Part shown: positions 24,774-34,384 of the stretch, piece by piece | Numbering within the stretch: the stretch's first letter is position 1 | Layout of the letters: every line of letters starts with the position of its first letter | From: a virus | Virus record (IMG/VR): IMGVR_UViG_3300048930_001392 | Span: 1 to 52,450 of that record | Length of the DNA stretch: 52,450 nucleotides | Strand: one strand, 5' to 3' | Translations under genes and position numbers: made by a program | Notes under the pieces: model-generated | What the model was told of the DNA's origin: nothing | The model's database searches: none | The model's input: only the letters and a program-made list of their open reading frames with translations

Positions 24774-25159
24774 ACACCACGCCGTACATCGGCCTGCCGT
24801 TCGCAGACCACGGCCGTGACGCATCCGGCTTCGATTGCTGGGGGTTGACGCGCCACGTAATGCAACAGGAATACGGCATCACCTTGCCCGACTACGGCGG
24901 GCGCTACACCGAAGCACGTGACCGTCACGCTGTGGCCGATGCCATAACCGCTGGACTGATCGAAGGCTGGCACCGCGTGGAGCATGCCGTGGAAGGCGCG
25001 CTGGTTATCTTTCGCATCGCCGGCAAGCCGTGGCACGTAGGCGTGATGGTGGACGCGCGCCGCTTCCTGCACGTGCCGCCGGGTGAAACCAGCTGCATCG
25101 AGCGCTTGGCGTCGCCTATGTGGGAAAAAAGGATCGAGGGTTTCTATGTACGCGGATGA
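24770..25159 (+). CDS. NlpC/P60 tail peptidase (gpK-like)
   Basis: The product is 129 residues, a single NlpC/P60 cysteine peptidase domain. The catalytic Cys is seen in FDCWGL (residue 23) and the His in PWHVGVMVD (about residue 88). It probably trims peptidoglycan stems at the tail tip during DNA entry. It is shorter than lambda gpK, which has an extra N-terminal domain. Its end overlaps the tail-tip gene start by 14 bases. Confidence 0.88.
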   Translation: MNTTPYIGLPFADHGRDASGFDCWGLTRHVMQQEYGITLPDYGGRYTEARDRHAVADAITAGLIEGWHRVEHAVEGALVIFRIAGKPWHVGVMVDARRFLHVPPGETSCIERLASPMWEKRIEGFYVRG

Positions 25160-27635
25160 AGCCACCGTCATCGCGCGCCCGCACCCCTTCAGCCAGACGC
25201 CCAGCGTCGTGGCGGTGAAGGCAGGGCGCACCATCCAGCAGATTCTGGATGACTGCCGCGACGGGTACGAGCTCGCCAGCACCTTGCGCGTGGAAATCAA
25301 TGGCTACGAAGTGCCGGCCGAACTGTGGCAGCGCGTCAAACCCAAGGCCGGCACGAAGATCGCGCTGACGGTGATGCCGGCGGGCGGTGGTGGCAGCGGC
25401 AATAAGTGGCTGCGCCTGGTGCTAATGGTGGTGGTGATCGTTGTCGCGTGGTACGTGGCACCGATCATCATGGGCACGTCGGCAGGCGCCGCATTGGCGG
25501 GTATGGGCGTCACCACCGCCATGGTGGCATCCGGCTTGACCATGATCGGCATGGCGCTGGTCAACGCGCTTGTGCCACCACCGCAACCCAAGCTGTCCGG
25601 CCCACAGGAAGCGCCGGAACGCCAGTTTGCACTGACGGGCACCAGCAACCAGGTGAACCAGTATGGTGTGATCCCGCTGGTGCTGGGCGAAATGCGCTAC
25701 TTCCCGCCGCACGCGGCCCTGCCGTACACGGAAAACGTGGGCAGCGCGCAGTACATCCGCATGATGCTGGACCTGGGCCACGGTGATATCGACGTCAGCG
25801 ACATCCGCATCGGTGAAACCCCGATCGACAGCTACGACGAAGTGGAATACGAAATCACCACCACGCCCACGCTGTACAGCGATGACGTGTACGAAGACGC
25901 CGTGGGCGCCACGCTGGATGACGGCAACGTGGTGACGCGCACGTCGCAGGTGCAGGCCGACGAACTGGGCGTCATCATCAATTTCAACGGGCTGTATGGT
26001 GGCGACAAGAAAGGAAAGATCGTCCAGGCCACCGCCAACATCACGTTCGAATACCGCCTGGTGGGTTCCGGCACCTGGCTGGCCGCACCCATCACCACCC
26101 GAAAGTTGAACTGGTCGGCCGGCACGGTGAAGACCGCCAACCGCGACCCATTCACCGTGGCGGTGTCGTGGATTGTGCCGGCGTCTGGCCAGTACGAAGT
26201 CCGCATCACCCGCGGTGCGACCGCGTGGGGCGCAGCGGAAGCCAACAGCCGGCAAGGCGCAGCGTCGGTGTATGCGTTGCGCACCACGCGCAAGACCAAC
26301 CCCAGCACCACGGGCACCAACAAGCTGTGCCTGCGCATCAAGGCCACGGACCAGTTGAACGGCGCGGTGCAGACGCTGAACGTGCTGCAGCGCCAGTCGA
26401 TACCCGTGTGGACCGGCGCCGCCTGGGTGAACCAGTACAGCCGCAACCCGGCGTGGGTGGCGCACTGGCTGATGCGGCATTGCCCGGCCATCAAGCTGCA
26501 CGCCACCGATGCCATGATTGACCTGGACGCGCTGGAAGAATTCGCAGATTACTGCACCGCCCGCGAACTTGAATGCAGCATGGTGGTGGACAGCGCGACC
26601 ACGTTGCTGGAACTGGTCAGCGATGTGTTTTCCGCCGGCATGGCAACGCGAGGGTTCCGCGACGGCAAGATCAGCGTGGTGTGGGACAAGCCGGACCAGC
26701 AGCCGGTGGGCGTGTTCACGCCCAACAATTCCAACAAGTTCGCCGGGCAGCGCAGTTTCTTCGAAATGCCGCACGGCTTGCGCGTGAAGTTCACCAACCC
26801 GGATGCCGGTTATATCACCGACGAAATCATCGTACTGGATGACGGCTACAGCCACCGCGGGCTTGATGCGCGCGGCATTGCGTCCGCGCTGCCGGCGGCG
26901 TCACGCTTTGAAACCATGGATCTGAAGGCCTGCCGTGGCGCGCAAGCGGCCTGGCGCGCTGGACGCCACCAGATGGGCCAAGCCAAATTCCGGCCCAGCA
27001 ACTACAGCCTGGAAACCGATATCGAAATGATCCGCCACACCCGCGGCGATCTGGTGACGGTGATGGATGACGTGGTGGAGTGGGGCGAAGGCTGGGGTCG
27101 CATCAAGTCCATCGTGGGCAACACGGTGACACTGGATGAAGTAGTGACCTTCACCGTGGGCACCACGTATTACGCGCAGTTCCGTTGCGACGACGGCAGC
27201 ATCCCCGACATGGCGTGCACGCCGGCCGCCACCGAAACCAACACATTCACCGTGGCAAGTCTGCCCGGGCAGGTGAAGGTGGGCGACGTAGTGGCGCTGG
27301 GTTCGGCCATCAAGCAAACCCGCGACATGCTGGTCACGGCGATCACGCCAGGTCAAGACCTGATGGCCACCATCAAGCTGGTTGACTACGCGCCTGCGCT
27401 GTTCGATTACATCGACAACCCGCCCGACACCATCATCAGCGAGGCCACCGGCTTGACCTACCTGGACCCGCCCGACCCGCCACGCATTACGGTGATCATA
27501 AGCGGGCAGGGGTCATCCGCACCGGATGATGCGGGTGTAACCACGCCGTCCGTCACGCTGGGCGTGGGCGCTGGCGGTGCGGCCGGTGGTTACGTGCGCC
27601 GTGCGCCGTGGCGCGACAGCAGGAGCGCGCAGTAA
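25146..27635 (+). CDS. Tail tip protein, gpI/gpJ-like fusion
   Basis: The product is 829 residues. The first 80 or so residues look like a small beta-grasp domain (VVAVKAGRTIQQILDDC). Two hydrophobic segments follow at about residues 93-120 and 120-140, as in lambda gpI. The rest (about residues 160-829) resembles the gpJ central tail-tip hub (QYGVIPLVLGEMRYFPPHA, then WVAHWLMRH). In lambda I and J are separate genes; here one frame covers both. It ends with TAATG into the next gene. It anchors the tip and probably takes part in receptor contact. Confidence 0.82.
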   Translation: MYADEATVIARPHPFSQTPSVVAVKAGRTIQQILDDCRDGYELASTLRVEINGYEVPAELWQRVKPKAGTKIALTVMPAGGGGSGNKWLRLVLMVVVIVVAWYVAPIIMGTSAGAALAGMGVTTAMVASGLTMIGMALVNALVPPPQPKLSGPQEAPERQFALTGTSNQVNQYGVIPLVLGEMRYFPPHAALPYTENVGSAQYIRMMLDLGHGDIDVSDIRIGETPIDSYDEVEYEITTTPTLYSDDVYEDAVGATLDDGNVVTRTSQVQADELGVIINFNGLYGGDKKGKIVQATANITFEYRLVGSGTWLAAPITTRKLNWSAGTVKTANRDPFTVAVSWIVPASGQYEVRITRGATAWGAAEANSRQGAASVYALRTTRKTNPSTTGTNKLCLRIKATDQLNGAVQTLNVLQRQSIPVWTGAAWVNQYSRNPAWVAHWLMRHCPAIKLHATDAMIDLDALEEFADYCTARELECSMVVDSATTLLELVSDVFSAGMATRGFRDGKISVVWDKPDQQPVGVFTPNNSNKFAGQRSFFEMPHGLRVKFTNPDAGYITDEIIVLDDGYSHRGLDARGIASALPAASRFETMDLKACRGAQAAWRAGRHQMGQAKFRPSNYSLETDIEMIRHTRGDLVTVMDDVVEWGEGWGRIKSIVGNTVTLDEVVTFTVGTTYYAQFRCDDGSIPDMACTPAATETNTFTVASLPGQVKVGDVVALGSAIKQTRDMLVTAITPGQDLMATIKLVDYAPALFDYIDNPPDTIISEATGLTYLDPPDPPRITVIISGQGSSAPDDAGVTTPSVTLGVGAGGAAGGYVRRAPWRDSRSAQ

Positions 27636-30508
27636 TGCCTTCCGTCGCCGCCCAATACGAAATCCGCTGGCGCTTGGCCAGCAGTTCCGGTGCCTGGTCC
27701 ACCAAGATTGTGCCGGTCACATCGGAAGCGATCACACTAGACGGACTGGAGCGCGGCAAGTCCTATGAAGGCGAGGCGCGAGCCCTGTCCGCCGCCGGCA
27801 CGCCCAGCGACTGGACGCCCGTCACGTTCACCGTTGCCGATCCGTCGATGGTGCCGCGTGCGCCTACAGGCCTGACTGCGTTGGCGGTGGCGGATGGTGT
27901 GTCGTTGAAGTGGACGGCGGACGCGGAACAGCCGGCAGACGTTGAATACTGCATCGAGCGTGCCGCCACCAGCAGCGGCGCATACACCGAATTCACGCGC
28001 GTGCGTGCGATGCAGTACACGTACCCGCTGACGGACGCCACGGTGTGGTGGTTCCGCGTGCGCGCGGTGAATTTCGGGTTGGTGTATTCGGCATACAGTG
28101 GTCTGGTGAGTAGCGCGGGTGTGCAGGTGTCGGCGATTGCGGCATCTGCGGCGGCGGCCTTAGCTGCAGCGGCTACTGCGCAATCGACTGCGGACGGAAA
28201 GATCGATACTTTCTTCCAGCCTGCGGCACCGGAACACCCGCCCGCATCACTCGGCGATCTGTGGTTCGACACAGGGGACGGCAATAAACAATATTGCAGC
28301 AACGGCAGCGCGTGGGTGCTTGCGCAAGACACTGCGATTGGTACAGCGATTGCAAATGCGGCGGGCGCACAATCAACCGCCAACAGCAAAGTGCGCACTT
28401 GGTTTGCGCCAGAAGCATCACCGCCCACGGCATCGGCCACTGGCGACTTGTGGTACGTAACAGATCGTGCGCAACTCTATCGCTGGAGTGGTTCGGCCTG
28501 GCAACTTACGGCCGACAATTCGCAGGTCGTGATTGATCCTGCTGTAGCAAATCCCCGCTTTGAGGCCGGGCAAAGTGGCTGGGGAGGATGGGGCACATAC
28601 GTAAATTGGCAAGCGACTGGCGGTGTCGGCGGCACAGCAAGGGCACTATTTCATTCATCCCCGGGATATCGCCTGGTCAATGAAGGGAGAATGCCTGTAC
28701 GTCCGGGCGGAATTCTGTGCGTGTCTGCTTATCTGAATCGCAACGGTGTCGCGGCCGATGTTGGATTTATGTTGTCGGTGATCACCTACGACGAAAACGG
28801 CACGCAGTTGCAAGTATTCGACTTGCCAGTGACGCTGACGGATGTTGGCCCTGGCGGTGTCCCTGGCTATGTTCGAAAGTTTACTGGCGTGATCGGTCCG
28901 ACGGCTCGATATGCCCTATTCAACGCCTATAGCCTGAACACTTCGGGCGGCGCATGGGGCATGGATCAGGTCAATATGTTCCAGCTTGCGGACTCCATAT
29001 CAATCACCGCAGGGCTGGGCGCGAACCTAGCGCCAAACGCTTCATTTGGGAAGATGACTGGGCTCCTTACCCCTTGGACGGTCACCTGGAATCCGTCAGC
29101 ATCCGTCTACACCATCAAGAACAAAGCGGCCGGTTTCTTGAATCCTGGTTATGCTTTTGCGGATGGTGGGAATTTTGAGTGGCGCGAGGCTGGCATTGGA
29201 GCGGGCAGCCCTGCTGTTACTGATTTCGGCTGCACTACAAAAATACCGGTAACGGGCGGCGAATGGTATGAGTACAGCATGCTGTTGTCGATTTTCCGCT
29301 GCACTGCGCAACTCAATGTCGGCTGGCTTGACGCAGCAGGTGCATCAATCAGTGAAGATGGAACGCCATACTTTGCGGAAAACGCTGCCTACGATGCGCA
29401 ACCTCCGCAGCCGGGCAGGTATGCGCTAAGGGGCGGAATCTGGAAATCGCCATCCAATGCTGCGCATGCAGTCATCCGAATTCGTAAGGCTGTCACCATC
29501 GGAGGCTTCGGTGACAGCTATGTATTTGGCGCGCAGGCGTACTTTGGTAGAGCCAAAGAAAACCAGACCGAATTTACTTTATGGGCCGACTCTGCTCCCG
29601 CTACCGTTGACGAGATTGGAGAGGGGTTAACGTATGGGAACCTGGCGTTGGCAGATGGGTATCTGTCCAGCGGCGTGCGCCGCATAGGCCTGCGGGTGCC
29701 GGGCAGCGGTCAGCGCATCGGACGCCAGGACAACCTGCTGCAGGTGGTGTCGCAGAACGTTGCCACCACCACGAAGCTGTCGGCCAATAGCAGCGGCCAA
29801 GTCACGGTGATCGCGCACGTGGCCAATTACGGTTCGTTCACCGTCAGCTATTCCGGCGTGACCAATGCCGTCACCGGCCTGACCGTTGGCTCTACGTATG
29901 TGATCTATTGCATCGATGACGGATTCGCAGGCGGCACACGCACCTGGTACGCCGGCACCAACCCGGCAACAGTCGCTGCGCTGGGTGATGGCGTGTACAT
30001 CGCCGGCCAGATCACCATTCCATCATCGGGCAGTTCATCGGGCGGCGGTGGCGGTGGCGGCACCAGCCCCGGTGACTGGTGCGTGGCCGCCGACAGTTTC
30101 CTGCCCGATGGCACGCTGGCGGAAGCCATCCAGCCCGGCATGATGCTGCCCTGCTACAACGAACAACCCAACACCCCCAACATCCGCCACATGGCTGTGG
30201 AGCGCAACGACTCCGCCAACGTCGAATGCTTGCGCCTGGTCACCACGTCCGGCGCCAGCATCGTGGCGTCACTGACCACGCCTATGACGCTACGCGATGG
30301 GCGCTGCGTACCCATCACCGATATGCTGCACCGTGAAGTGATCGTGTACCGCCTGGACGGCACGTTCACGTGGGAGGAAGTCATCGCATTGCAACCGATG
30401 GGAACCCAAAAGGTCAGCAAGATCGTCGTGCATCAGCAGTGCTATTTCGCGGGCGAAACCATGGATGCGTTCATCGCCACGCACAACCCATTGAACCAGA
30501 AACCCTGA
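27635..30508 (+). CDS. Tail tip/fibre protein with fibronectin repeats and C-terminal Hint domain
   Basis: The product is 957 residues. Fibronectin type III-like modules occupy about residues 1-165, followed by an Ala-rich helical stretch, then beta-rich modules that look carbohydrate-binding (about residues 310-680). A poly-Gly/Ser linker (about residues 795-812) leads into a C-terminal Hint (intein-like) domain from Cys816 (CVAADSFLPDGT) to a terminal THN six residues from the end. The typical S-x-TTPM-x-L-x-DG block is present. No flanking extein follows, so the domain could cleave itself off or form an ester with another molecule. Confidence 0.75.
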   Translation: MPSVAAQYEIRWRLASSSGAWSTKIVPVTSEAITLDGLERGKSYEGEARALSAAGTPSDWTPVTFTVADPSMVPRAPTGLTALAVADGVSLKWTADAEQPADVEYCIERAATSSGAYTEFTRVRAMQYTYPLTDATVWWFRVRAVNFGLVYSAYSGLVSSAGVQVSAIAASAAAALAAAATAQSTADGKIDTFFQPAAPEHPPASLGDLWFDTGDGNKQYCSNGSAWVLAQDTAIGTAIANAAGAQSTANSKVRTWFAPEASPPTASATGDLWYVTDRAQLYRWSGSAWQLTADNSQVVIDPAVANPRFEAGQSGWGGWGTYVNWQATGGVGGTARALFHSSPGYRLVNEGRMPVRPGGILCVSAYLNRNGVAADVGFMLSVITYDENGTQLQVFDLPVTLTDVGPGGVPGYVRKFTGVIGPTARYALFNAYSLNTSGGAWGMDQVNMFQLADSISITAGLGANLAPNASFGKMTGLLTPWTVTWNPSASVYTIKNKAAGFLNPGYAFADGGNFEWREAGIGAGSPAVTDFGCTTKIPVTGGEWYEYSMLLSIFRCTAQLNVGWLDAAGASISEDGTPYFAENAAYDAQPPQPGRYALRGGIWKSPSNAAHAVIRIRKAVTIGGFGDSYVFGAQAYFGRAKENQTEFTLWADSAPATVDEIGEGLTYGNLALADGYLSSGVRRIGLRVPGSGQRIGRQDNLLQVVSQNVATTTKLSANSSGQVTVIAHVANYGSFTVSYSGVTNAVTGLTVGSTYVIYCIDDGFAGGTRTWYAGTNPATVAALGDGVYIAGQITIPSSGSSSGGGGGGGTSPGDWCVAADSFLPDGTLAEAIQPGMMLPCYNEQPNTPNIRHMAVERNDSANVECLRLVTTSGASIVASLTTPMTLRDGRCVPITDMLHREVIVYRLDGTFTWEEVIALQPMGTQKVSKIVVHQQCYFAGETMDAFIATHNPLNQKP

Positions 30509-30520
30509 CAGGCCACCGCC

Positions 30521-30826
30521 ATGATCACCTATGACCAATTCATCGCCAACGTAAACGAAAACGATCTGGCCGTGCTGACCAGCTTTTCTGTGGGCAAGCG
30601 CATCATCTGCCTGACTCAACAGGAAGCCGATGCGATGATCGTGCAGTGCGAACGCCTGCGCGAGGCCGGCATGTGCTGGCGCATTGTGTACGCCAAGGAA
30701 AATAAGGCGGGCGGTGTGGAATTTCAGTTCGATGGCTACGTTGATCCGGTGGGCGCCGGCTACATCGCCAAGGCTGCGCGCGAACGCGTGATGATCAGCC
30801 GCGACCCGTTGCCCACCACACCCTAG
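30521..30826 (+). CDS. Hypothetical phage protein
   Basis: The product is 101 residues, soluble, with a possible alpha/beta fold (LTQQEADAMIVQCERLREAG, about residues 31-50). It lies 12 bases after the Hint-domain gene and 11 bases before the next. The sequence is not recognised. Given the location it may help fold or attach the tail proteins around it. Confidence 0.7.
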   Translation: MITYDQFIANVNENDLAVLTSFSVGKRIICLTQQEADAMIVQCERLREAGMCWRIVYAKENKAGGVEFQFDGYVDPVGAGYIAKAARERVMISRDPLPTTP

Positions 30827-30837
30827 GAGTAAGGCCC

Positions 30838-31320
30838 ATGTTCAAACAGATCACCATCGACAACGCGCCCCCGCTGTCCGGTCACTACGAGTTGCAGGAC
30901 GGCGCGCTGTGCCGCGTCACCCTGACCAAGCAAGGGTCTGCCAACGGCCATGTGCACTACGAAGCACAGGGGTGGCTGGTGAATGACGCTGGCCAGTTCG
31001 TCACCGATGCGTCTGGCTTCCCCATCCGTACGCCAGGCAGCGTGCACGGCCTGCACCTGTCGGCAGTGGCCAACCGCACCGCAAGCCGTGATGCCGGCTG
31101 GGTGAAGGTGGCCAGCACCGTCGACCCCACGGCTGAAGTGACGGGCTACGAACCCACGGACGGCGCGCCCGGCGCCGATGCAGACCCCGCGCTGAAATAC
31201 TTTGACGCTCAGGCCAGCCAGGCGTGGGCGTGGAGTGCCGGCGAACTGGAAGGCTGGCGGCAGGCGAAGGCGGAAGAGTTGGCGCAGATTCTGGCCGAAC
31301 GGGCGCTGGACGCGGAGTAA
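30838..31320 (+). CDS. Tail fibre-associated hypothetical protein
   Basis: The product is 160 residues with an AGGAG upstream. The N-terminal part is beta-rich; the C-terminal 40 residues are helical (AWSAGELEGWRQAKAEELAQI), as often seen in fibre assembly chaperones. It ends just before the second copy of the 23-base intergenic repeat. Assignment as a fibre chaperone is a guess from layout. Confidence 0.6.
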   Translation: MFKQITIDNAPPLSGHYELQDGALCRVTLTKQGSANGHVHYEAQGWLVNDAGQFVTDASGFPIRTPGSVHGLHLSAVANRTASRDAGWVKVASTVDPTAEVTGYEPTDGAPGADADPALKYFDAQASQAWAWSAGELEGWRQAKAEELAQILAERALDAE

Positions 31321-31354
31321 CGTCAAGCCGCCGGGCCGACAGCACGGCCCGGCG
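31321..31354. repeat. Intergenic repeat copy 2 with perfect hairpin
   Basis: It begins one base after the stop codon at 31320: CGTCAAGCC then GCCGGGCCGACAGC. GCCGGGCC pairs perfectly with GGCCCGGC around an 8-base loop (about 31331-31354). No T run follows. Compare the copies at 15252 and 34675. Confidence 0.7.
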
Positions 31355-31393
31355 CGTGTGTAGTGGCGTGCAGTACACACCGGGAATCACGCC

Positions 31394-31795
31394 GTGGCGA
31401 ACGCAATTTATCCGAAATACAAGGAAGCCGTGCTGGGTTCGGCGGTCAACAGTTCGCTATCTGCTGGCGTCGTGAAGGCGGCACTGGTGGACACCGCGAC
31501 GTACACGTATTCGGCGGCGCACGAATTCCAGACTTCGCTGTCTGGCGTTGTCGGCACAGCGGTGACGCTGGGCACGAAGACCATCGTCAATGGCGCGTTC
31601 GATTCCGCCGATCCCACGTTTGCTGCCGCGGCCGGCGCATCGGCGGAAGCGATCGTGATCTACATCGACACCGGCACGCCGGCCACGTCGCGCCTGGTGG
31701 CGTTCCTGGACACGGGTTTCACCGGGCTGCCGGTCACCCCGGGCGGTGGCGACATCACCGTGGCGGTGAATGCGTCGGGCTGGTTCACGCTGTAA
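31394..31795 (+). CDS. Phage virion-associated protein, unknown
   Basis: The product is 133 residues from a GTG. It is small, beta-rich, and high in Ala, Gly and Thr. The opening MANAIYPKYKEAVL is typical of a group of short phage proteins encoded next to tail fibre genes. It could be a fibre-tip or adaptor protein. Function is unknown. Confidence 0.7.
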   Translation: MANAIYPKYKEAVLGSAVNSSLSAGVVKAALVDTATYTYSAAHEFQTSLSGVVGTAVTLGTKTIVNGAFDSADPTFAAAAGASAEAIVIYIDTGTPATSRLVAFLDTGFTGLPVTPGGGDITVAVNASGWFTL

Positions 31796-31816
31796 GGCGC
31801 GCCCTGACGGCCGGCC

Positions 31817-32758
31817 ATGGGAATCAAGCACGGGAAGGTGTCGGCCAAGTCGGATGGCGGCGATGCCACGCTGATACAGCCGTCTGACTGGAACGATGAC
31901 CACGACATCGATGGTCAGTTGAATATACCGGTGGTGGCGTCACCCACGTTGCCGCCTACCGATGTCATGGCGCTGTTCGCGCGCAAGGTGGCGTCCCGTT
32001 TGTTGCCGGCGTTCGTAGGCCCGGCCGGGCTTGATTCCAGCCTGCAGCCACTTCTGGCGCGCAACAAGATCGGGTGGGTGAACCCGAACGGCAACGGCAC
32101 AGTGTTAGGGGTGATGGGCCTTGCGTTGACGGCCACCGGCACCGCGACCGGCGCGAACGTCGCCACCACCAACATCCACACATGGATGCGGCGCCTGGAC
32201 TATCTGGTAACTACTGCGGCCACGACGGCAATCGCGGGCTGGCGCAGTACCGCGGCACAGTTCGGCACAGGCAACGGCGCTGGCCTGGGCGGTTTCTTCG
32301 TGGTCACGCGCTTCGGTCCGGCCACCGGAGTTGCCACCAGCACCACGCGCTGTTTCGTAGGCATGCGCAACGTCACGTCTGCACCCACGGACGTGGAGCC
32401 GTCCACGCTGGTCAACTGCATCGGTGTGGGTTGGGATGCTGCTGACACCAACATGCAGATTTTCCACAACGACGCGTCCGGCACATGCACCAAGGTCGAC
32501 CTGGGCGCATCGTTCCCAGTACCTACGGCTGACCGCACGAAGGCCTACGAACTTGTGTTGTTCTGCGCACCCAATTCGACGACGATCTATTACCAGGTCA
32601 CGGATCTTGGCACCGGTGCAGTGGCGGAGGGTGCCATCACCACCAACATCCCCAGCAACACCACGCTGCTGGCGCCGCAGGGCTGGATGAGTGCGGGCGG
32701 CACGTCGAGCGTGATCGGTATCGCGCTGATGAGTCTGTACACCGAAACGGACAGCTGA
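31817..32758 (+). CDS. Tail fibre / receptor-binding candidate
   Basis: The product is 313 residues. The N-terminal 35 residues (DATLIQPSDWNDDHDI) match a short motif often found at the start of phage fibre proteins. The remainder (about residues 60-310) is beta-rich and Thr-rich, as in receptor-binding head domains. No enzymatic motif is seen. Placement in the fibre block supports a host recognition role. Confidence 0.65.
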   Translation: MGIKHGKVSAKSDGGDATLIQPSDWNDDHDIDGQLNIPVVASPTLPPTDVMALFARKVASRLLPAFVGPAGLDSSLQPLLARNKIGWVNPNGNGTVLGVMGLALTATGTATGANVATTNIHTWMRRLDYLVTTAATTAIAGWRSTAAQFGTGNGAGLGGFFVVTRFGPATGVATSTTRCFVGMRNVTSAPTDVEPSTLVNCIGVGWDAADTNMQIFHNDASGTCTKVDLGASFPVPTADRTKAYELVLFCAPNSTTIYYQVTDLGTGAVAEGAITTNIPSNTTLLAPQGWMSAGGTSSVIGIALMSLYTETDS

Positions 32759-32760
32759 CC

Positions 32761-34371
32761 GTGGCCGCCGCGTTTGATCCAGCGGCCTTTGACCTGGGTG
32801 CATTCGAAGCGGCTGCGCCTGGCGGTGGTGGCGGTGGCGTTGTTGGCGACGACACCGCTGGTGGTGATACGTCACCCACCAGTGGCGACCGCGCATGGAT
32901 AACTGATTTTGTCATGCCCGCCGATGGCGATCTGGTCATGGGCTATCTGCGGTTCGACGCCACGTCCACCGCAGGTTGTAACGCCAAGTTCCTGGTGTAC
33001 GCGGGCGGCAGCAATGCGCTGCTGTACGCATCGTCCGGGCAAGCGGTGCCCGGTGGTGGTGGCGTGCTGGCGTTCGCGATCGATGTCCCTGGCCTTACCG
33101 GCGGGCAAACAATCCGGCTGGGCGGTGTAACCGACAGCTTCCAGGCGAAGTTCCAGGTGGATGCGGGCGGTGGGCAGTCGCGCATGGAAGCGTGCGGATA
33201 CGCGAGCCCGGCGGCCACGTGGGTAGAAAGCGCGCCGGGCGCAGGCGGCATGAACGCCTGGGCAGACTACGAAAGCGGCGCGGGTGGCGGCACCACGCTG
33301 ACGCAGGAAGCCACGTTCACCGATGCTGATGGGTTCCATGCAGGAAGCCTGCGCCACGGCATCACCCATGCGTCAGCGTTCAATGACGCCGACAGCTTCC
33401 ACGCAGGTGCTGTGCGTCATGCCTTGACGCAGGCGTCTGGTTACAGCGATGCGGATACCTTCCACGCCGGCACGCTGCGCCAGGCGATCACGCAAGCCAG
33501 CCCCTTCACGGACGCGGACACCTTCCACGGCGGCGTGCTGTCATCCGGTGGCACGGTGCTGGCGCAGGAAACGCCCTACGCTGACGCGGATACTTTCCAC
33601 CTTGGCACGCTGCACCAGCGCGTCACGCAGGCGTCGACGCTGGGTGACGGCGACACCTTCTACGCAGCAAACTTGCACCAGCGCATCACTGCGCCTGCGT
33701 TCACCGACAGCGATCAATTCCACGGGGCCACGCTGCGCCTGGTCATCACGCAGGGCGCGACGTTCGCAGACGGTGACACCTTCCACGCCAGCGCATTGCG
33801 CCAGGCGCTTGGGCAGGCCGCTACGTTCGCGGACAGTGACAGTTTCCACGCCGCCACGCTGCACCAGCGCATCACCCAGGCCACGCCCTATGCGGATGCG
33901 GATGCGTTCCATGGCGGCGTGCTGCTGGCCGGCGGTTCGCTGCTGGTGCAGGCCAGCACGTTCACCGATGCCGACAGCTTCCACAGCGGCACCTTGCACC
34001 AGCGCATCACGCAGGTGGCGGGCTTTGCGGACGGCGACACGTTCGCGGGCGGGCAGATCCACCAGCGCATCGTGGAATCGGCAATGTTCGCCGATGCCGA
34101 CACCTTCCACGGTGCCACGCTGCGCCTGGTCATCACCGGCACGGTGCCGTTCAACAATGCGCAGGCCTTCCATGGCGGCACGGTGGCCGCTGCGATCGTC
34201 AGTCCGCAGGCGGTGGCCTATCGCGCGCCACCGGAATGCCGTCATTACGTCGCGCCCCCAGCTCGCCGTGCGTTTGCTTTACCGCCCGAGCCCCGCAACT
34301 ACACCGCCCCGCACAGCGCCCGCACCTTCGTGGCGCCACCCGCGCTGCGCACCCTTGCCCTTACTGCATAA
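32761..34371 (+). CDS. Repeat-containing tail fibre-like protein
   Basis: The product is 536 residues from a GTG. An N-terminal domain (about residues 1-170, including a poly-Gly run) is followed by 14 tandem repeats of about 21 residues (about residues 178-480) with the consensus FADADTFHxGTLxQRITQA. A Pro/Arg/Tyr-rich tail of degenerate APPxxR units follows. The repeats could build a beta-helical or beta-solenoid shaft. The family is not recognised. Copy number of such repeats can change by recombination, which would alter shaft length. Confidence 0.75.
   Translation: MAAAFDPAAFDLGAFEAAAPGGGGGGVVGDDTAGGDTSPTSGDRAWITDFVMPADGDLVMGYLRFDATSTAGCNAKFLVYAGGSNALLYASSGQAVPGGGGVLAFAIDVPGLTGGQTIRLGGVTDSFQAKFQVDAGGGQSRMEACGYASPAATWVESAPGAGGMNAWADYESGAGGGTTLTQEATFTDADGFHAGSLRHGITHASAFNDADSFHAGAVRHALTQASGYSDADTFHAGTLRQAITQASPFTDADTFHGGVLSSGGTVLAQETPYADADTFHLGTLHQRVTQASTLGDGDTFYAANLHQRITAPAFTDSDQFHGATLRLVITQGATFADGDTFHASALRQALGQAATFADSDSFHAATLHQRITQATPYADADAFHGGVLLAGGSLLVQASTFTDADSFHSGTLHQRITQVAGFADGDTFAGGQIHQRIVESAMFADADTFHGATLRLVITGTVPFNNAQAFHGGTVAAAIVSPQAVAYRAPPECRHYVAPPARRAFALPPEPRNYTAPHSARTFVAPPALRTLALTA
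33293..34200 (+). repeat. 14-copy tandem repeat, 63-base period, inside the fibre gene
   Basis: The repeats encode units with the invariant-looking core DxDxFH followed by GTL/ATL and RI/AI. Copies 4 and 10 have an insertion after GGVL (SSGGTVL and LAGGSLL), so units 4-9 and 10-14 look like two related super-blocks. DNA copies have diverged, so this is an old expansion rather than a fresh one. Confidence 0.8.
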
Positions 34372-34384
34372 ACGGAGACACCGC

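Noticed and set aside
33293-34200. Non-coding tandem repeat or CRISPR array
   Set aside because: The 63-base period is in frame and encodes a protein repeat.
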